A DNA stretch of 64,000 nt from Burkholderia ambifaria (GTDB lineage: Bacteria; Pseudomonadota; Gammaproteobacteria; Burkholderiales; Burkholderiaceae), in NCBI RefSeq assembly GCF_001443045.1, contig NZ_LKPJ01000028.1, positions 35,578-99,577 on the forward strand, given 5' to 3'. Shown piece by piece: positions 52,547-61,089 of this stretch. The position numbers and the translations under genes were made by a program. How positions within the stretch are numbered: the first letter of the stretch is position 1; every line of letters starts with the position of its first letter. The notes below the pieces were generated by a model. That model made no database searches and was not told the DNA's origin. It was given only the letters and a program-made list of their open reading frames with translations.

Positions 52547-53602
52547 TCAGGCTGCGCGCAGCGGCACGCTCACCTGGCCCGGCCGACGGTTCGGCGCCAT
52601 CCCGAGCTGCGCGAGCGTCTCGTCGATGCCGTCGTACTGCACGCCGATCCGGTAGATCGCCTTCGCTTCCTTGCCGGTCGCGATCTCGCGGCCGAGTTCG
52701 CGCGCGATCCGCACGCACTGCTCGATTTGCTGCACCGACGTCATCCGGTTGCCTTTCTGGTCGATGATCGTGTCCTCGATCCCGCAGCGCGGATGCAGCC
52801 CGAGTGCCATCGCGACCGTGTTGATCGGCAGCACGTTCTTCATCAGCGATTCGAGCGTGATGCACGCGCCGTCCGGGCAGCGCCGCACGAATTCCATGAA
52901 GTTGTACGGATTCGGGCCGTCGAAGCCGCCGCCGATGCCGACCCACGTCACGTTCAGCGGGCCGCGATAGACGCCGCGGCGGATGATTCGTTCGAGCGTC
53001 TCGAGCGCATGCATGCCGGTGAGCTGGAAATGCGGCTGGATGCCGGCCGCCTGCAGCCGGCGCAGGTGTTCGTCGACCCAGCCGGGGCCGGCCGGCACGG
53101 TCATCTCGCGGTACGCGTCCCACAGCGCGGCTTCGTTCAGCGACGTGCCGGCGATGTCCTTGCGGTTCATCAGCTCGGTGATGTTCATCTGCACCGTGTT
53201 GATCGCGACCGTCACCTGGTCGGGCTTCGGCGTGAGCTCGGCGAGCATGTGGCGCGTGTCGTCGGACAGCCATTTCGCTTCGGCACCGTCGCCTTCCGGC
53301 GCGAACGAGATCGAGCCGCCGACCTGCAGGATCATGTCGGGCACGGCGTCGCGCAGCCGGCCGAGCAGCTCGTTGAATTTCGACAGCCGCTTGCTGCCCT
53401 TGCCGTCGAGCTCGCGCACGTGCAGGTGCAGCACCGTCGCACCCGCGTTGTAGCAGTCGACGGCCTTCTGCACGTGTTCGTCCATCGTCACCGGAATGTC
53501 TTCCGGAAAATCGGCGGGCATCCATTCGGGGCCGTACGGCGCGACCGTGATGACTACCTTGTCCTGGTTTTCCGGGTGCAGCGAATCGTCGAGAAATTGC
53601 AT
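52547..53602 (-). CDS. BKACE family protein (DUF849, 3-keto acid cleavage enzyme)
   Basis: 351-residue TIM barrel that condenses a beta-keto acid with acetyl-CoA to give acetoacetate and a new CoA ester. Metal-binding histidines are visible at His59 and His61 in VLHLHVRE. The C-terminal signature LGLHPRCGIEDTII corresponds to the GxHxRxGxED motif carrying the metal-binding Glu. It is longer than Kce (about 275) by N-terminal and internal segments. Known substrates include 3-keto-5-aminohexanoate and dehydrocarnitine; this one is undetermined. Confidence 0.9.
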   Translation of the reverse strand: MQFLDDSLHPENQDKVVITVAPYGPEWMPADFPEDIPVTMDEHVQKAVDCYNAGATVLHLHVRELDGKGSKRLSKFNELLGRLRDAVPDMILQVGGSISFAPEGDGAEAKWLSDDTRHMLAELTPKPDQVTVAINTVQMNITELMNRKDIAGTSLNEAALWDAYREMTVPAGPGWVDEHLRRLQAAGIQPHFQLTGMHALETLERIIRRGVYRGPLNVTWVGIGGGFDGPNPYNFMEFVRRCPDGACITLESLMKNVLPINTVAMALGLHPRCGIEDTIIDQKGNRMTSVQQIEQCVRIARELGREIATGKEAKAIYRIGVQYDGIDETLAQLGMAPNRRPGQVSVPLRAA

Positions 53603-53725
53603 GTCGTCCTCCAGATGGAATCGTTGTGTTCGGGATGTACGGGCGTGCGCATCCCGTCGCGCCGGGCGGCAGGCCCGGCGCGTTGCATGGGGTTGAGAAC
53701 CGGTTACGGCGCGGGTGGGCTCAGA

Positions 53726-54574
53726 TCAGAACGGCACGTCGCCGACGATGCCCGCGCGCTCCATCCTGCGCACGCACGGCGGGTAGTCCATCACCGCGTA
53801 ATGCTGGGTGCTGCGGTTGTCCCAGATCGCGACGCTGTTCTTCTTCCAGCGCCAGCGCACCTGGTATTCGGGGATAGTGGCCTGGCTGACCAGGTACTGC
53901 AGCAACTGGCCGGCGCCCGGGTTCGCGTCCTGCCCGAAGCGCACGCGCCCGGGCGTGTGGAAGTTCGTGAAATGCGTCGTGAACGCATTCACGTACAGCA
54001 CCTTCTCGCCCGTCTCGGGATGCGTGCGCACGACCGGATGCTCGGCATCCGGGTACTGCGCCTTCAGCGCGAGGCGCTTGTCGATCGGCATCGCCGCGCC
54101 GAAGCTCGCCTCGATGCTGTGACGCGCGCGCAAGTCGGCGATCTGCTGCTTCACGTGCTCCGGCAGGTACTCGTACGCGAGCACCATGTTCGCCCACATC
54201 GTGTCGCCGCCGACGTCCGGCCCTTCGACACAGCGCAGCACGCAGCCGAACGGCGGCGCCACGCGCCAGCTCGCATCGCTGTGCCACGCATTCTCGTAGC
54301 GGTCGTTCGGCTGGTCGGGCGACTTGTAGATCCGCACGAGCCCCGGGTGCTCCGGATCGCTGCCGGCGACCGGATGATCCTCGAGCTCGCCGAAGCGGCG
54401 CGCGAACGCGACGTGCTCGGCGCGCGTGATGTCCTGGTCGCGCAGGAACAGCACGCGATGGCGCAGCAACTGCGTGCGGATCTCGGCGAACAGGCCGTCG
54501 TCGTGCACGGCGTCGGCGAGGCTCACGTCCAGCAGCTCCGCGCCGATCGCACAGGTCAGGGGTTCGACTCGCAT
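53726..54574 (-). CDS. TauD/TfdA-family Fe(II)/2-oxoglutarate dioxygenase
   Basis: 282 residues from ATG 54574. The facial triad is complete: His98 and Asp100 in NAWHSDASW, and His258 in STQHYAV. The 2-oxoglutarate-binding Arg is probably Arg269 (CVRR). The N-terminal GAELLDVSLAD is typical of TfdA/alkylsulfatase-type members. It would hydroxylate or cleave a carboxylate or sulfonate substrate. It lies 10 bases after the quinone oxidoreductase gene. Confidence 0.9.
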   Translation of the reverse strand: MRVEPLTCAIGAELLDVSLADAVHDDGLFAEIRTQLLRHRVLFLRDQDITRAEHVAFARRFGELEDHPVAGSDPEHPGLVRIYKSPDQPNDRYENAWHSDASWRVAPPFGCVLRCVEGPDVGGDTMWANMVLAYEYLPEHVKQQIADLRARHSIEASFGAAMPIDKRLALKAQYPDAEHPVVRTHPETGEKVLYVNAFTTHFTNFHTPGRVRFGQDANPGAGQLLQYLVSQATIPEYQVRWRWKKNSVAIWDNRSTQHYAVMDYPPCVRRMERAGIVGDVPF

Positions 54575-54584
54575 GCGCGTCTCC

Positions 54585-55565
54585 TCAGACGATGAATACC
54601 GACGAGCCGGTCGTCTTGCGCGACTCGAGGTCGCGGTGCGCCTGCGCCGCGTCCTGCAGCGCATAACGCTGGTTGACTTCGATCCGGATGCGGCCGGCTG
54701 CGACGTGCGCGAACAGTTCGCCGGCCAGATCGTTCTTCTCGGCCGGATCGACAATGTAGTCGGCCAGCGCCGGGCGCGTCAGGTACAGCGAGCCTTTCAT
54801 CGCGAGGCGCTGCGGATCGAACGGCGGGATCGGGCCCGACGCGGTGCCGACGCAGACCATCAGCCCGCGCCGCCTCAGCGAATCGAGCGAGCCTTCGAAG
54901 GTGTCCTTGCCGACGCTGTCGAACACGACGTCGACGCCGGCGCCGCCCGTCAGTTCACGCACGCGTTTCGCGACGTCCTCGCGGCTGTAGTCGATCGTAT
55001 GGTCGCAGCCGTGCGCGCGGGCGATCGCTGCCTTGTGTTCGCTCGACACGGTGCCGATCACCGTGAGCCCGAGCAGCTTCGCCCATTGCGACACGATCAG
55101 CCCGACGCCGCCCGCAGCCGCATGCAGCAGGATCGCGTCGCCCGGCGCGAACGCGTGGATGCGGCGCAACAGATACGCCGACGTGAGCCCGCGCATCGTC
55201 ATCGCCGCGGCCGTTTCGCACGAAATGCCGGCCGGCAGCCTGACGAGCGGCGCGGCCGCGATCAGCCGTTCGGTGCTGTACGCGCCGAGCGTGTTGAGAA
55301 AGCCGGTGTAAGTCACGCGGTCGCCGGCGGCGACGTTCGTCACGCCGGGGCCGACTGCCTCGACCACGCCGGCTGCCTCGACGCCGATGCCGGCCGGCAG
55401 CGGAACCGGATACAGGCCGCTGCGGAAATACGTGTCGGCGAAGTTCAGGCCGACCGCCTCGTGCCGCAGGCGCACCTGGCCGGGGCCCGGATCGCCGACG
55501 TCGACTTCTTCCCAGCGCAGCACGTCAGGGCCGCCGGTTTCGTGGAATCGCACTGCATGTGCCAT
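54585..55565 (-). CDS. Quinone oxidoreductase (zinc-independent MDR family)
   Basis: 326 residues. The N-terminal GroES-like domain is MAHAVRFHETGGPDVLRWEEV. The NADPH Rossmann site is LLHAAAGGVGLIVSQWAKLLG (AxxGxxG) near residue 147. Other signatures are NFADTYFRSGLYPVPLP and DVVFDSVGKDTFEGSLDSLRRRG. It reduces quinones or enones with NADPH. It lies 33 bases after the USP/hemerythrin-like gene and 10 before the dioxygenase gene. Confidence 0.92.
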   Translation of the reverse strand: MAHAVRFHETGGPDVLRWEEVDVGDPGPGQVRLRHEAVGLNFADTYFRSGLYPVPLPAGIGVEAAGVVEAVGPGVTNVAAGDRVTYTGFLNTLGAYSTERLIAAAPLVRLPAGISCETAAAMTMRGLTSAYLLRRIHAFAPGDAILLHAAAGGVGLIVSQWAKLLGLTVIGTVSSEHKAAIARAHGCDHTIDYSREDVAKRVRELTGGAGVDVVFDSVGKDTFEGSLDSLRRRGLMVCVGTASGPIPPFDPQRLAMKGSLYLTRPALADYIVDPAEKNDLAGELFAHVAAGRIRIEVNQRYALQDAAQAHRDLESRKTTGSSVFIV

Positions 55566-55598
55566 CTTGTTCTCCGTAGGTATTCGGTCGGATGCGCG

Positions 55599-56525
55599 TC
55601 ACGCATCGTCGGGTTCGTTGGCGCCCGGCGGCGTCGTGGCTGCGCCGCCCGCCGGGGGCTGGTCCAGTTCGTTCCAGTCGGCGTCGCCCAGGTAGCGGCG
55701 CGCGGCCGGGAATATCACGCCTTCCATGCGTCCCATCTGCTCGAATGCGCCGCGCGCATAGACGGCGAGCGCGGCATCGAATGCGGCCGACGGCAGACCG
55801 GCGGCGGCGAGCCGCGCCAGCGCATCAAGGGCGTGCGCATCGCGGCGCCGCTGGCGATCGAGCTCGTCGAGCTCGGCCGCGGTGCTCTCCGCCCGCCTGC
55901 GCAATGCCGCAAAGAGACGGGCTTCCGCGGACGTGCCGAAGCGTGCGTCCTGCAGCGCCGCAAGCGATGCCAGCGCCGTCGGCATGCCGCTCGCGTCGGC
56001 CGTCGGCCGCCTTGTCACGTCCGCATCCTCGCTCGCCATCATCAGGGCCTGCAGCTGCTCGCCGAGCGCACGATGCGCGGCGAGACAGCGTGCCATCACG
56101 CGCACCTCGGCCGGCGCATGCCGCGCCGGGCACACGAGCACGGGCACGCCGCTCGTCGCGAGCAGCAACTGCCGTTGCACGGCTGCGGCTGCATCGGCGT
56201 CGTGCGGCAGCGCCGCGACGCCGATCAGGTCGCAGCCGAGATCGGCGGCGAGCGCGCCAGGCGACGTGTCGCCGGCCCCCGGATGGCCGGCCCCCGGATG
56301 GCCGGCCCCCGCGATCGCATGCGACAGCCCCTGCGCCCGCGCAGCGGCTTCCACTTTCGCACCCTGTTCGGGCATCCGCGCTCCGGAAAAACGCGAGCCC
56401 GGCGCGGCGCCCGGCAGCACGAACGTGACCCGCGCGCCGACCGCCCGCGCCAGTTCGAGCGCATGGCCGATCGCGTCGATGCCGCCGGGCACGCCGTCGA
56501 CCGTCACGAGCAGATGGCGATACAT
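55599..56525 (-). CDS. Fusion of a USP-like domain with a degenerate hemerythrin-like domain
   Basis: 308 residues. Residues about 1-145 resemble a universal-stress-protein fold (MYRHLLVTVDGVPGGIDAIG and a core strand LIGVAALP). Residues about 155-295 follow a hemerythrin HHE pattern (AAHRALGEQLQAL then FEQMGRMEGVIFPAARRYLGDADW). The canonical HMxxEE is QMGRME, so two ligands are missing, and the middle His motif reads SAEARLF, so iron binding is doubtful. A three-copy 15-bp repeat encodes GAGHPGAGHPGAGD. First full gene of the operon. Confidence 0.7.
   Translation of the reverse strand: MYRHLLVTVDGVPGGIDAIGHALELARAVGARVTFVLPGAAPGSRFSGARMPEQGAKVEAAARAQGLSHAIAGAGHPGAGHPGAGDTSPGALAADLGCDLIGVAALPHDADAAAAVQRQLLLATSGVPVLVCPARHAPAEVRVMARCLAAHRALGEQLQALMMASEDADVTRRPTADASGMPTALASLAALQDARFGTSAEARLFAALRRRAESTAAELDELDRQRRRDAHALDALARLAAAGLPSAAFDAALAVYARGAFEQMGRMEGVIFPAARRYLGDADWNELDQPPAGGAATTPPGANEPDDA
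56266..56310. repeat. 15-bp tandem repeat within the USP/hemerythrin-like gene
   Basis: About three copies of GGCCGGCCCCCGGAT encode GAGHP repeats in the linker-like part of the N-terminal domain. In-frame slippage would change the protein by five residues per unit. Confidence 0.75.
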
Positions 56526-56538
56526 CGTGCCGCTCCGC

Positions 56539-56589
56539 TTATCCGGCGCTCGACGCGCTGCGTTGCGTGCCGGTCGATACGATGTTCAT
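56539..56589 (-). CDS. Putative 16-residue leader peptide
   Basis: The minus-strand ORF MNIVSTGTQRSASSAG starts at ATG 56589 with a very strong ribosome site (GAGGAGGGACC directly before it). It ends with TAA at 56539, 13 bases before the next ATG (56525). Its ribosome site is stronger than that of the downstream gene, so it may be a translated leader coupling or attenuating the operon. No attenuator hairpin was recognised. A chance ORF cannot be excluded. Confidence 0.35.
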   Translation of the reverse strand: MNIVSTGTQRSASSAG

Positions 56590-56603
56590 GGTCCCTCCTC
56601 GTC

Positions 56604-56639
56604 GCGTTCGTCAATTGCGTTCGTCAATTGCGTTCGTCA
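56604..56639. promoter_or_regulatory. 13-bp direct repeats in the divergent LuxR/operon promoter
   Basis: GCGTTCGTCAATT at 56604-56616 and 56617-56629, then a 10-base partial copy (GCGTTCGTCA, ending at 56639). The run lies directly upstream of the leader ORF and 154 bases before the LuxR gene. MalT-type ATPase regulators bind arrays of short direct repeats, so these are good candidates for regulator contact sites. Confidence 0.6.
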
Positions 56640-56792
56640 CGCATCGGAACCCATGCTATCGACCGGGCGACGGTGCGGCCCCACTCGTCGCGGGGGGGAT
56701 TGACGCGCGAACACGGTTCGGCCGATCCTTCCCCCCACAACCACTCCGGACGCTGGCCCGCACGGCATCGCCGGAATCCGACTGCTGCCCCG

Positions 56793-59486
56793 ATGGCCCA
56801 CCCACCCGATCGCGCCGACGCGCCCCCCACCGAACTCGTGCTGAAGACGACCGCGCCGCGCGTGCCGGCGCAACTGCTCGCGCGTGCGCGGCTGAGCCTC
56901 GCCGCGCCGACGTTCGACGCCCGGCCGGTCACGCTCGTACAGGCGCCGGCCGGCTACGGCAAGACCTCGCTGCTCGCGCAATGGCGCCGCGAATCGCTCG
57001 CGCTCGGCCGCGCGGTCGTATGGCTGTCCGCCGACGAGCGCGACGACGCGCCGCGCCTGCTGCTGGGGCTCGTGCAGGCGGTGCGCACCGGTTGCGCGCG
57101 GCCCGGTTTCGGGCGCCTGGTTCCGGGCGGTGCGGCGCGCGCGCTGGAGGGGCTGACCGCGTGGCTGGCCGAAGTCGCGCAACTGTCGATCGACGCGCTG
57201 CTGATCGTCGACGATGCGGAGCGGCTGCCGGACGCGGGCCTGGACGCGCTGACCTACGTGCTGCACAACGCGCCGCAGAACCTGCGGGTCGTCGTCGCCG
57301 CCCGGCGCGGGCTCGATCACGCGGCCGGCGACCTGCTCGCCGGCGGGCAATGCACGCTCGTGGGCCCCGACTGGCTGCGCTTCACGCTCGACGAGACGAT
57401 CGCGTTGGTCGGCGCACGCTTTGCGCAGCGGGTCGACGCCGATGCGTGCGCGCGGCTGTTCGAACGCGTCGACGGCTGGCCGCTCGGGCTGCAGCTCGCG
57501 ATGGCCGCGATGGCGCGCTCGGCCGATCCGCGCCAGGCCGTCGACGCGCTCGCCGCGCGCATGGACGGCACCCGCGACCGGCTCGTCGAGCTGCTGCTCG
57601 CGAACTTGTCTGCCGACGACACCGCGTTCCTGACGCGCACGAGCGTGGCCGACCGCCTGCATCCGTCGCTGTGCGCCGCGCTGCTCGACGACGCGGATGC
57701 CGCCGACCGGCTCGTGCGGCTCGCGCGCGACACGCCGCTGTTCATCGCATCCGACGATTCCGACTGGTGCCGGCTGCATCCGCTCGTGCGCGATACGCTG
57801 CGCGACCGCCTGGCGGCGGGCCCGGACGCAGACCGCAGCGAGCTGCATGCACGCGCGGCTGCGTGGCTCGATGCGCACGGGATGACGGAGGAAGCCGCGC
57901 GCCATGCGTATGCGGCCGGCCAGGTCGAGACCGCGTACGCGCTCGCGCAGCGCTGCCTCGAGGACGCGATCAAGCAGGGCCGCATCAACGACGTGCTCGA
58001 CTGGCTCGCGCTGTTGCCCGACGCGGAACTCGACAAGCGCCCGACGCTGCGGATCGCGGTCGCCTGGGCGCTGGCGCTCGGCGAGCGCCATGTCGAGGCG
58101 CAGCGTCAGATCGCCGGCATCCTGGCCGATGCCGGCACGCCGGCCGCGATGCGCTACGAATGCGCGCTGATCCTCAGCGCGGCGGCCTATTACGCCGACG
58201 AAATCGACCGTTTCGTCGAGCTGTTCGAGCCGTGGGCCGAGTTCACGCCGCCCGCGGCGACATGGCTGGCCCAGATGCATGCGAACCGCCTGTCGGCGCG
58301 CGCGATCATCGTCGGCGAACCGGCGCAGGCGCGCCGCTTCCAGCAGGCCGCGCCGCGCGGCGAGACGGCGGCCGGGTTCGGGTACGTCGCGCGCTGGGGC
58401 GAGCTGATCACCGGCCTGAGCTACCTGGGCGAAGGCCAGATCCGGCTCGCGGACGACGCGTTGTCGCCGGCACTCGCGCGCGCGGAAGCCGACCTCGGGC
58501 GCCGCCATCCGCTGACCTGCATGCTCGCGGCGATGTGCGCGGCGATCGCATACGAGTCCGATCGCGTCGACCAGGCTGCCGCGCTGCTCGCGAACCGGCT
58601 CGACGTGCTCGAGCACGCGGGCACGCCCGACACCGTGCTGCTCGGCTATCTGACGGCCGCGCGCATCGCGCTGCTGCGCGGCGTCGAGCATCGCGCGATC
58701 GACCTGCTCGAGGCGCTCGACGCAATGGGTGTCGCGCGGCGGCTGCCGCGGCTGTCGGTCGCGAGCCTCGCCGAGCAGGTGCGCATTCATGCGGCACGCT
58801 ATCGCGAGGCAACCTGCCATGCGCTGGTCGAGCGGATCGACGCGATCGCCGCGGCCGAATTTCCGTCGCACGGGCCGTTGTGGCGGCGCCCCGTCGTGTT
58901 GCTGCAGGCGATGGCGCACGCGGGCGCTGCGCTTGCCGCGCGCCGCTGGGATGACGCGAGCGCGGCGCTCGACGAAGCGGCCGTACTGGCCCGCGAGATG
59001 AGCATGGGGCGCGCGCGCATCGAGATCATGGCGCTGAGTGCGTTCGCGCTCGAGCAGTCGGGGCACGGCGGTCGCGCGCGGCTCGACGAGGCGATGAACC
59101 TCGCGGACATGTTCGGCCTCACGCGCACGCTCGCCGACGCGCATCCGGCCGTCGCCGACTGGGCGCGCCGCGCCGGCGACGAGGCGGCCGCGGGCGACGG
59201 TCCCCCGCGGGCCGCGCAGCCGCAGCCGCGCATCGTGCCGCCCGCACCGCGCAGCACCGCCAGCCCGCGCGCGGTGCCGAGCGTCGTGCTGACGCCCAAG
59301 GAGCGCGCGATTCTCGAGCTGCTCGCGCGCAACCTGTCGAACAAGGAGATCGCGGTCGCGCTTGCCGTCGGCGAGGAAACCGTGAAGTGGCACCTGAAGA
59401 ACCTGTTCGGCAAGCTCGACGCCAGCTCGCGCAAGCACGCGGTGCGCCGCGCGCTGGTGCTCGGGCTGCTCGAAAGCGCGCCCTGA
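56793..59486 (+). CDS. LuxR-family MalT-like ATP-dependent transcriptional regulator
   Basis: 897 residues, the size of MalT/AcoK. Walker A is APAGYGKTSLL at about residues 50-60, Walker B is LLIVDDAERL at about 136-145, and a long TPR-like helical array (about 330-780) follows. The LuxR HTH is LTPKERAILELLARNLSNKEI followed by VGEETVKWHLKNLF from about residue 832. Such STAND ATPases multimerise on an inducer plus ATP. It is divergent from the BKACE/TauD operon, with direct repeats between. The ATG at 56793 starts just before the ELVLKTTAPRVP motif typical of the family. Confidence 0.92.
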   Translation: MAHPPDRADAPPTELVLKTTAPRVPAQLLARARLSLAAPTFDARPVTLVQAPAGYGKTSLLAQWRRESLALGRAVVWLSADERDDAPRLLLGLVQAVRTGCARPGFGRLVPGGAARALEGLTAWLAEVAQLSIDALLIVDDAERLPDAGLDALTYVLHNAPQNLRVVVAARRGLDHAAGDLLAGGQCTLVGPDWLRFTLDETIALVGARFAQRVDADACARLFERVDGWPLGLQLAMAAMARSADPRQAVDALAARMDGTRDRLVELLLANLSADDTAFLTRTSVADRLHPSLCAALLDDADAADRLVRLARDTPLFIASDDSDWCRLHPLVRDTLRDRLAAGPDADRSELHARAAAWLDAHGMTEEAARHAYAAGQVETAYALAQRCLEDAIKQGRINDVLDWLALLPDAELDKRPTLRIAVAWALALGERHVEAQRQIAGILADAGTPAAMRYECALILSAAAYYADEIDRFVELFEPWAEFTPPAATWLAQMHANRLSARAIIVGEPAQARRFQQAAPRGETAAGFGYVARWGELITGLSYLGEGQIRLADDALSPALARAEADLGRRHPLTCMLAAMCAAIAYESDRVDQAAALLANRLDVLEHAGTPDTVLLGYLTAARIALLRGVEHRAIDLLEALDAMGVARRLPRLSVASLAEQVRIHAARYREATCHALVERIDAIAAAEFPSHGPLWRRPVVLLQAMAHAGAALAARRWDDASAALDEAAVLAREMSMGRARIEIMALSAFALEQSGHGGRARLDEAMNLADMFGLTRTLADAHPAVADWARRAGDEAAAGDGPPRAAQPQPRIVPPAPRSTASPRAVPSVVLTPKERAILELLARNLSNKEIAVALAVGEETVKWHLKNLFGKLDASSRKHAVRRALVLGLLESAP

Positions 59487-59739
59487 CCGCCCCCCTCTAC
59501 ACGTCCGTACCGGCGTTGTCCTTACCGGCCGTCGACGGCGGCATCATTGCCGCCCTCCTTCGATTCTCCGCAACCCTGCCCCCCGCGCATGGGGGGGAGC
59601 GGCCGCGCGCCGTTGCGTAGTCTTTCCGCACGGCTCGCACCGGCGTCGCATCCGACGCCTTCCCGCCTGCCTCGATGCTTCCCCGCTTCACTCGCACGGG
59701 CTCGATCCCGTGCGGTCCATTACGATCCTGGAGACTTCG

Positions 59740-60864
59740 ATGAAGACGAAACTGGCCGCGCTCGCGGCGCTCGCCGGCTGTTCGGTGCTCGCACACGCGC
59801 AATCCTCCGTCACGCTGTACGGCGTGGTCGACACCGGCATGCTGTACCAGAGCACGTCGGCCGCGTCGTTCAGCCCGACCGCGCCGAACACCGGCAAGGT
59901 GTTCCGGATGAAGGACGGCGGCATCTATTCGAGTTTCTGGGGCATCAAGGGAAGCGAGGACCTCGGCGGCGGCTACAAGGTCAACTTCAAGCTGCAGGGC
60001 TCGTTCGACAGCGGCACCGGCAAGATGCAGCTGAGCGACACGCCCGGCGCCGTCGCGATCTTCAACCAGGTTGCGTCGCTCGGCGTGTCGGGCCCGTTCG
60101 GCACGTTCACGGCCGGCCGCCAGATCGTGCCGATGATCTACGCGATGGCCGACACCGACGTGCGCAACGCGCAGTTCTTCGGCAGCGTGCTGACCGCGTG
60201 GCTCGGCCTGAACACGGCGGCCGGCTGGCCGGGGACGAGCACCAACGGCGCGATCGGCGCGCTGTACGACAGCAATGCGCTCGTCTATCAGTCGCCGACG
60301 TTCGCGGGCGCATCGATCGCGCTCGAATACGCGCCGGGCGGTGTCGCCGGGCAGTTCCAGGGCGGCACGCGCGAATCGGTCGTGCTCAGGTATGCGAACT
60401 ACGGGCTGAACGCATCGGCCGTCTACTACAACGGCCACGACACGAATCCGGCGCCGGGCACCGCGCCGACCGGCGTCGACAATAACCGCTTCGTCTATTT
60501 CGGCGCGAAATACACGATCCGCGATTTCTCGGTGTCGGCGTCGTACGGCAACGGCCGGAATCCGTCGCATGCGGACAAGGTAAACCTCGACATGCTGTCG
60601 GCGGGTGTCGGCTATCGCTTCACGCCGGCGCTGCAGGTCGCCTCCGCCGTGTACTACCTGAAGGACCGAAACCGCTCGGAGAACCGGTCGACGGCCATCG
60701 TGCTCACGGCGGACTACAGCCTGTCGAAGCGGACGATGGTCTATGCACAGGTCGGTCACGTGAACAACTGCGGCACGATGGATCAGATGCTCGCGTACGG
60801 GCAGCCGGTCGCGCCCGGGGTCGGCACGACGGCCGCGATGGTCGGGCTGCGGCACAACTTCTGA
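59740..60864 (+). CDS. General porin (Gram-negative porin, OmpC/OpcP type)
   Basis: 374 residues from ATG 59740. The signal peptide is MKTKLAALAALAGCSVLAHA, cleaved before QSSVTLYGVVDTGM, the standard opening of Burkholderia trimeric porins. GSEDLGGGYKVNFKLQGSF is conserved, and the chain ends GLRHNF with the C-terminal Phe recognised by the BAM complex. It forms an outer-membrane channel for small solutes. It stands 253 bases after the LuxR gene; G/C-rich inverted runs lie at 59579-59596. Confidence 0.92.
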   Translation: MKTKLAALAALAGCSVLAHAQSSVTLYGVVDTGMLYQSTSAASFSPTAPNTGKVFRMKDGGIYSSFWGIKGSEDLGGGYKVNFKLQGSFDSGTGKMQLSDTPGAVAIFNQVASLGVSGPFGTFTAGRQIVPMIYAMADTDVRNAQFFGSVLTAWLGLNTAAGWPGTSTNGAIGALYDSNALVYQSPTFAGASIALEYAPGGVAGQFQGGTRESVVLRYANYGLNASAVYYNGHDTNPAPGTAPTGVDNNRFVYFGAKYTIRDFSVSASYGNGRNPSHADKVNLDMLSAGVGYRFTPALQVASAVYYLKDRNRSENRSTAIVLTADYSLSKRTMVYAQVGHVNNCGTMDQMLAYGQPVAPGVGTTAAMVGLRHNF

Positions 60865-61089
60865 CGACGCAGCCAGGCGAAGCACGGCGCGATGCGCGCG
60901 GCGGCGCTCGGGCGCGACTCGCGGCCGCCGCCTGCAGCGATCGCGGGGATCGGCTACAGTGGGCGCTTTCGGCGCGCCCCGCCCGCCCGTCGATGCGCTC
61001 GTCCCGCCCCTGCCGCCGTGTCAGGGGCTGCCGGCGACGCCCGGCAGGCCGGCGGACCGCGGATCCTCCACGTTGACGAGCGAACCTCC

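Noticed and set aside
54426..56792. A plus-strand frame open without stop for nearly 800 codons ahead of the LuxR gene, giving an apparent 1,686-residue protein
   Set aside because: It runs antisense to three well-supported minus-strand genes and its translation is low-complexity Arg/Ala/His. The LuxR start at 56793 has the proper family N-terminus.
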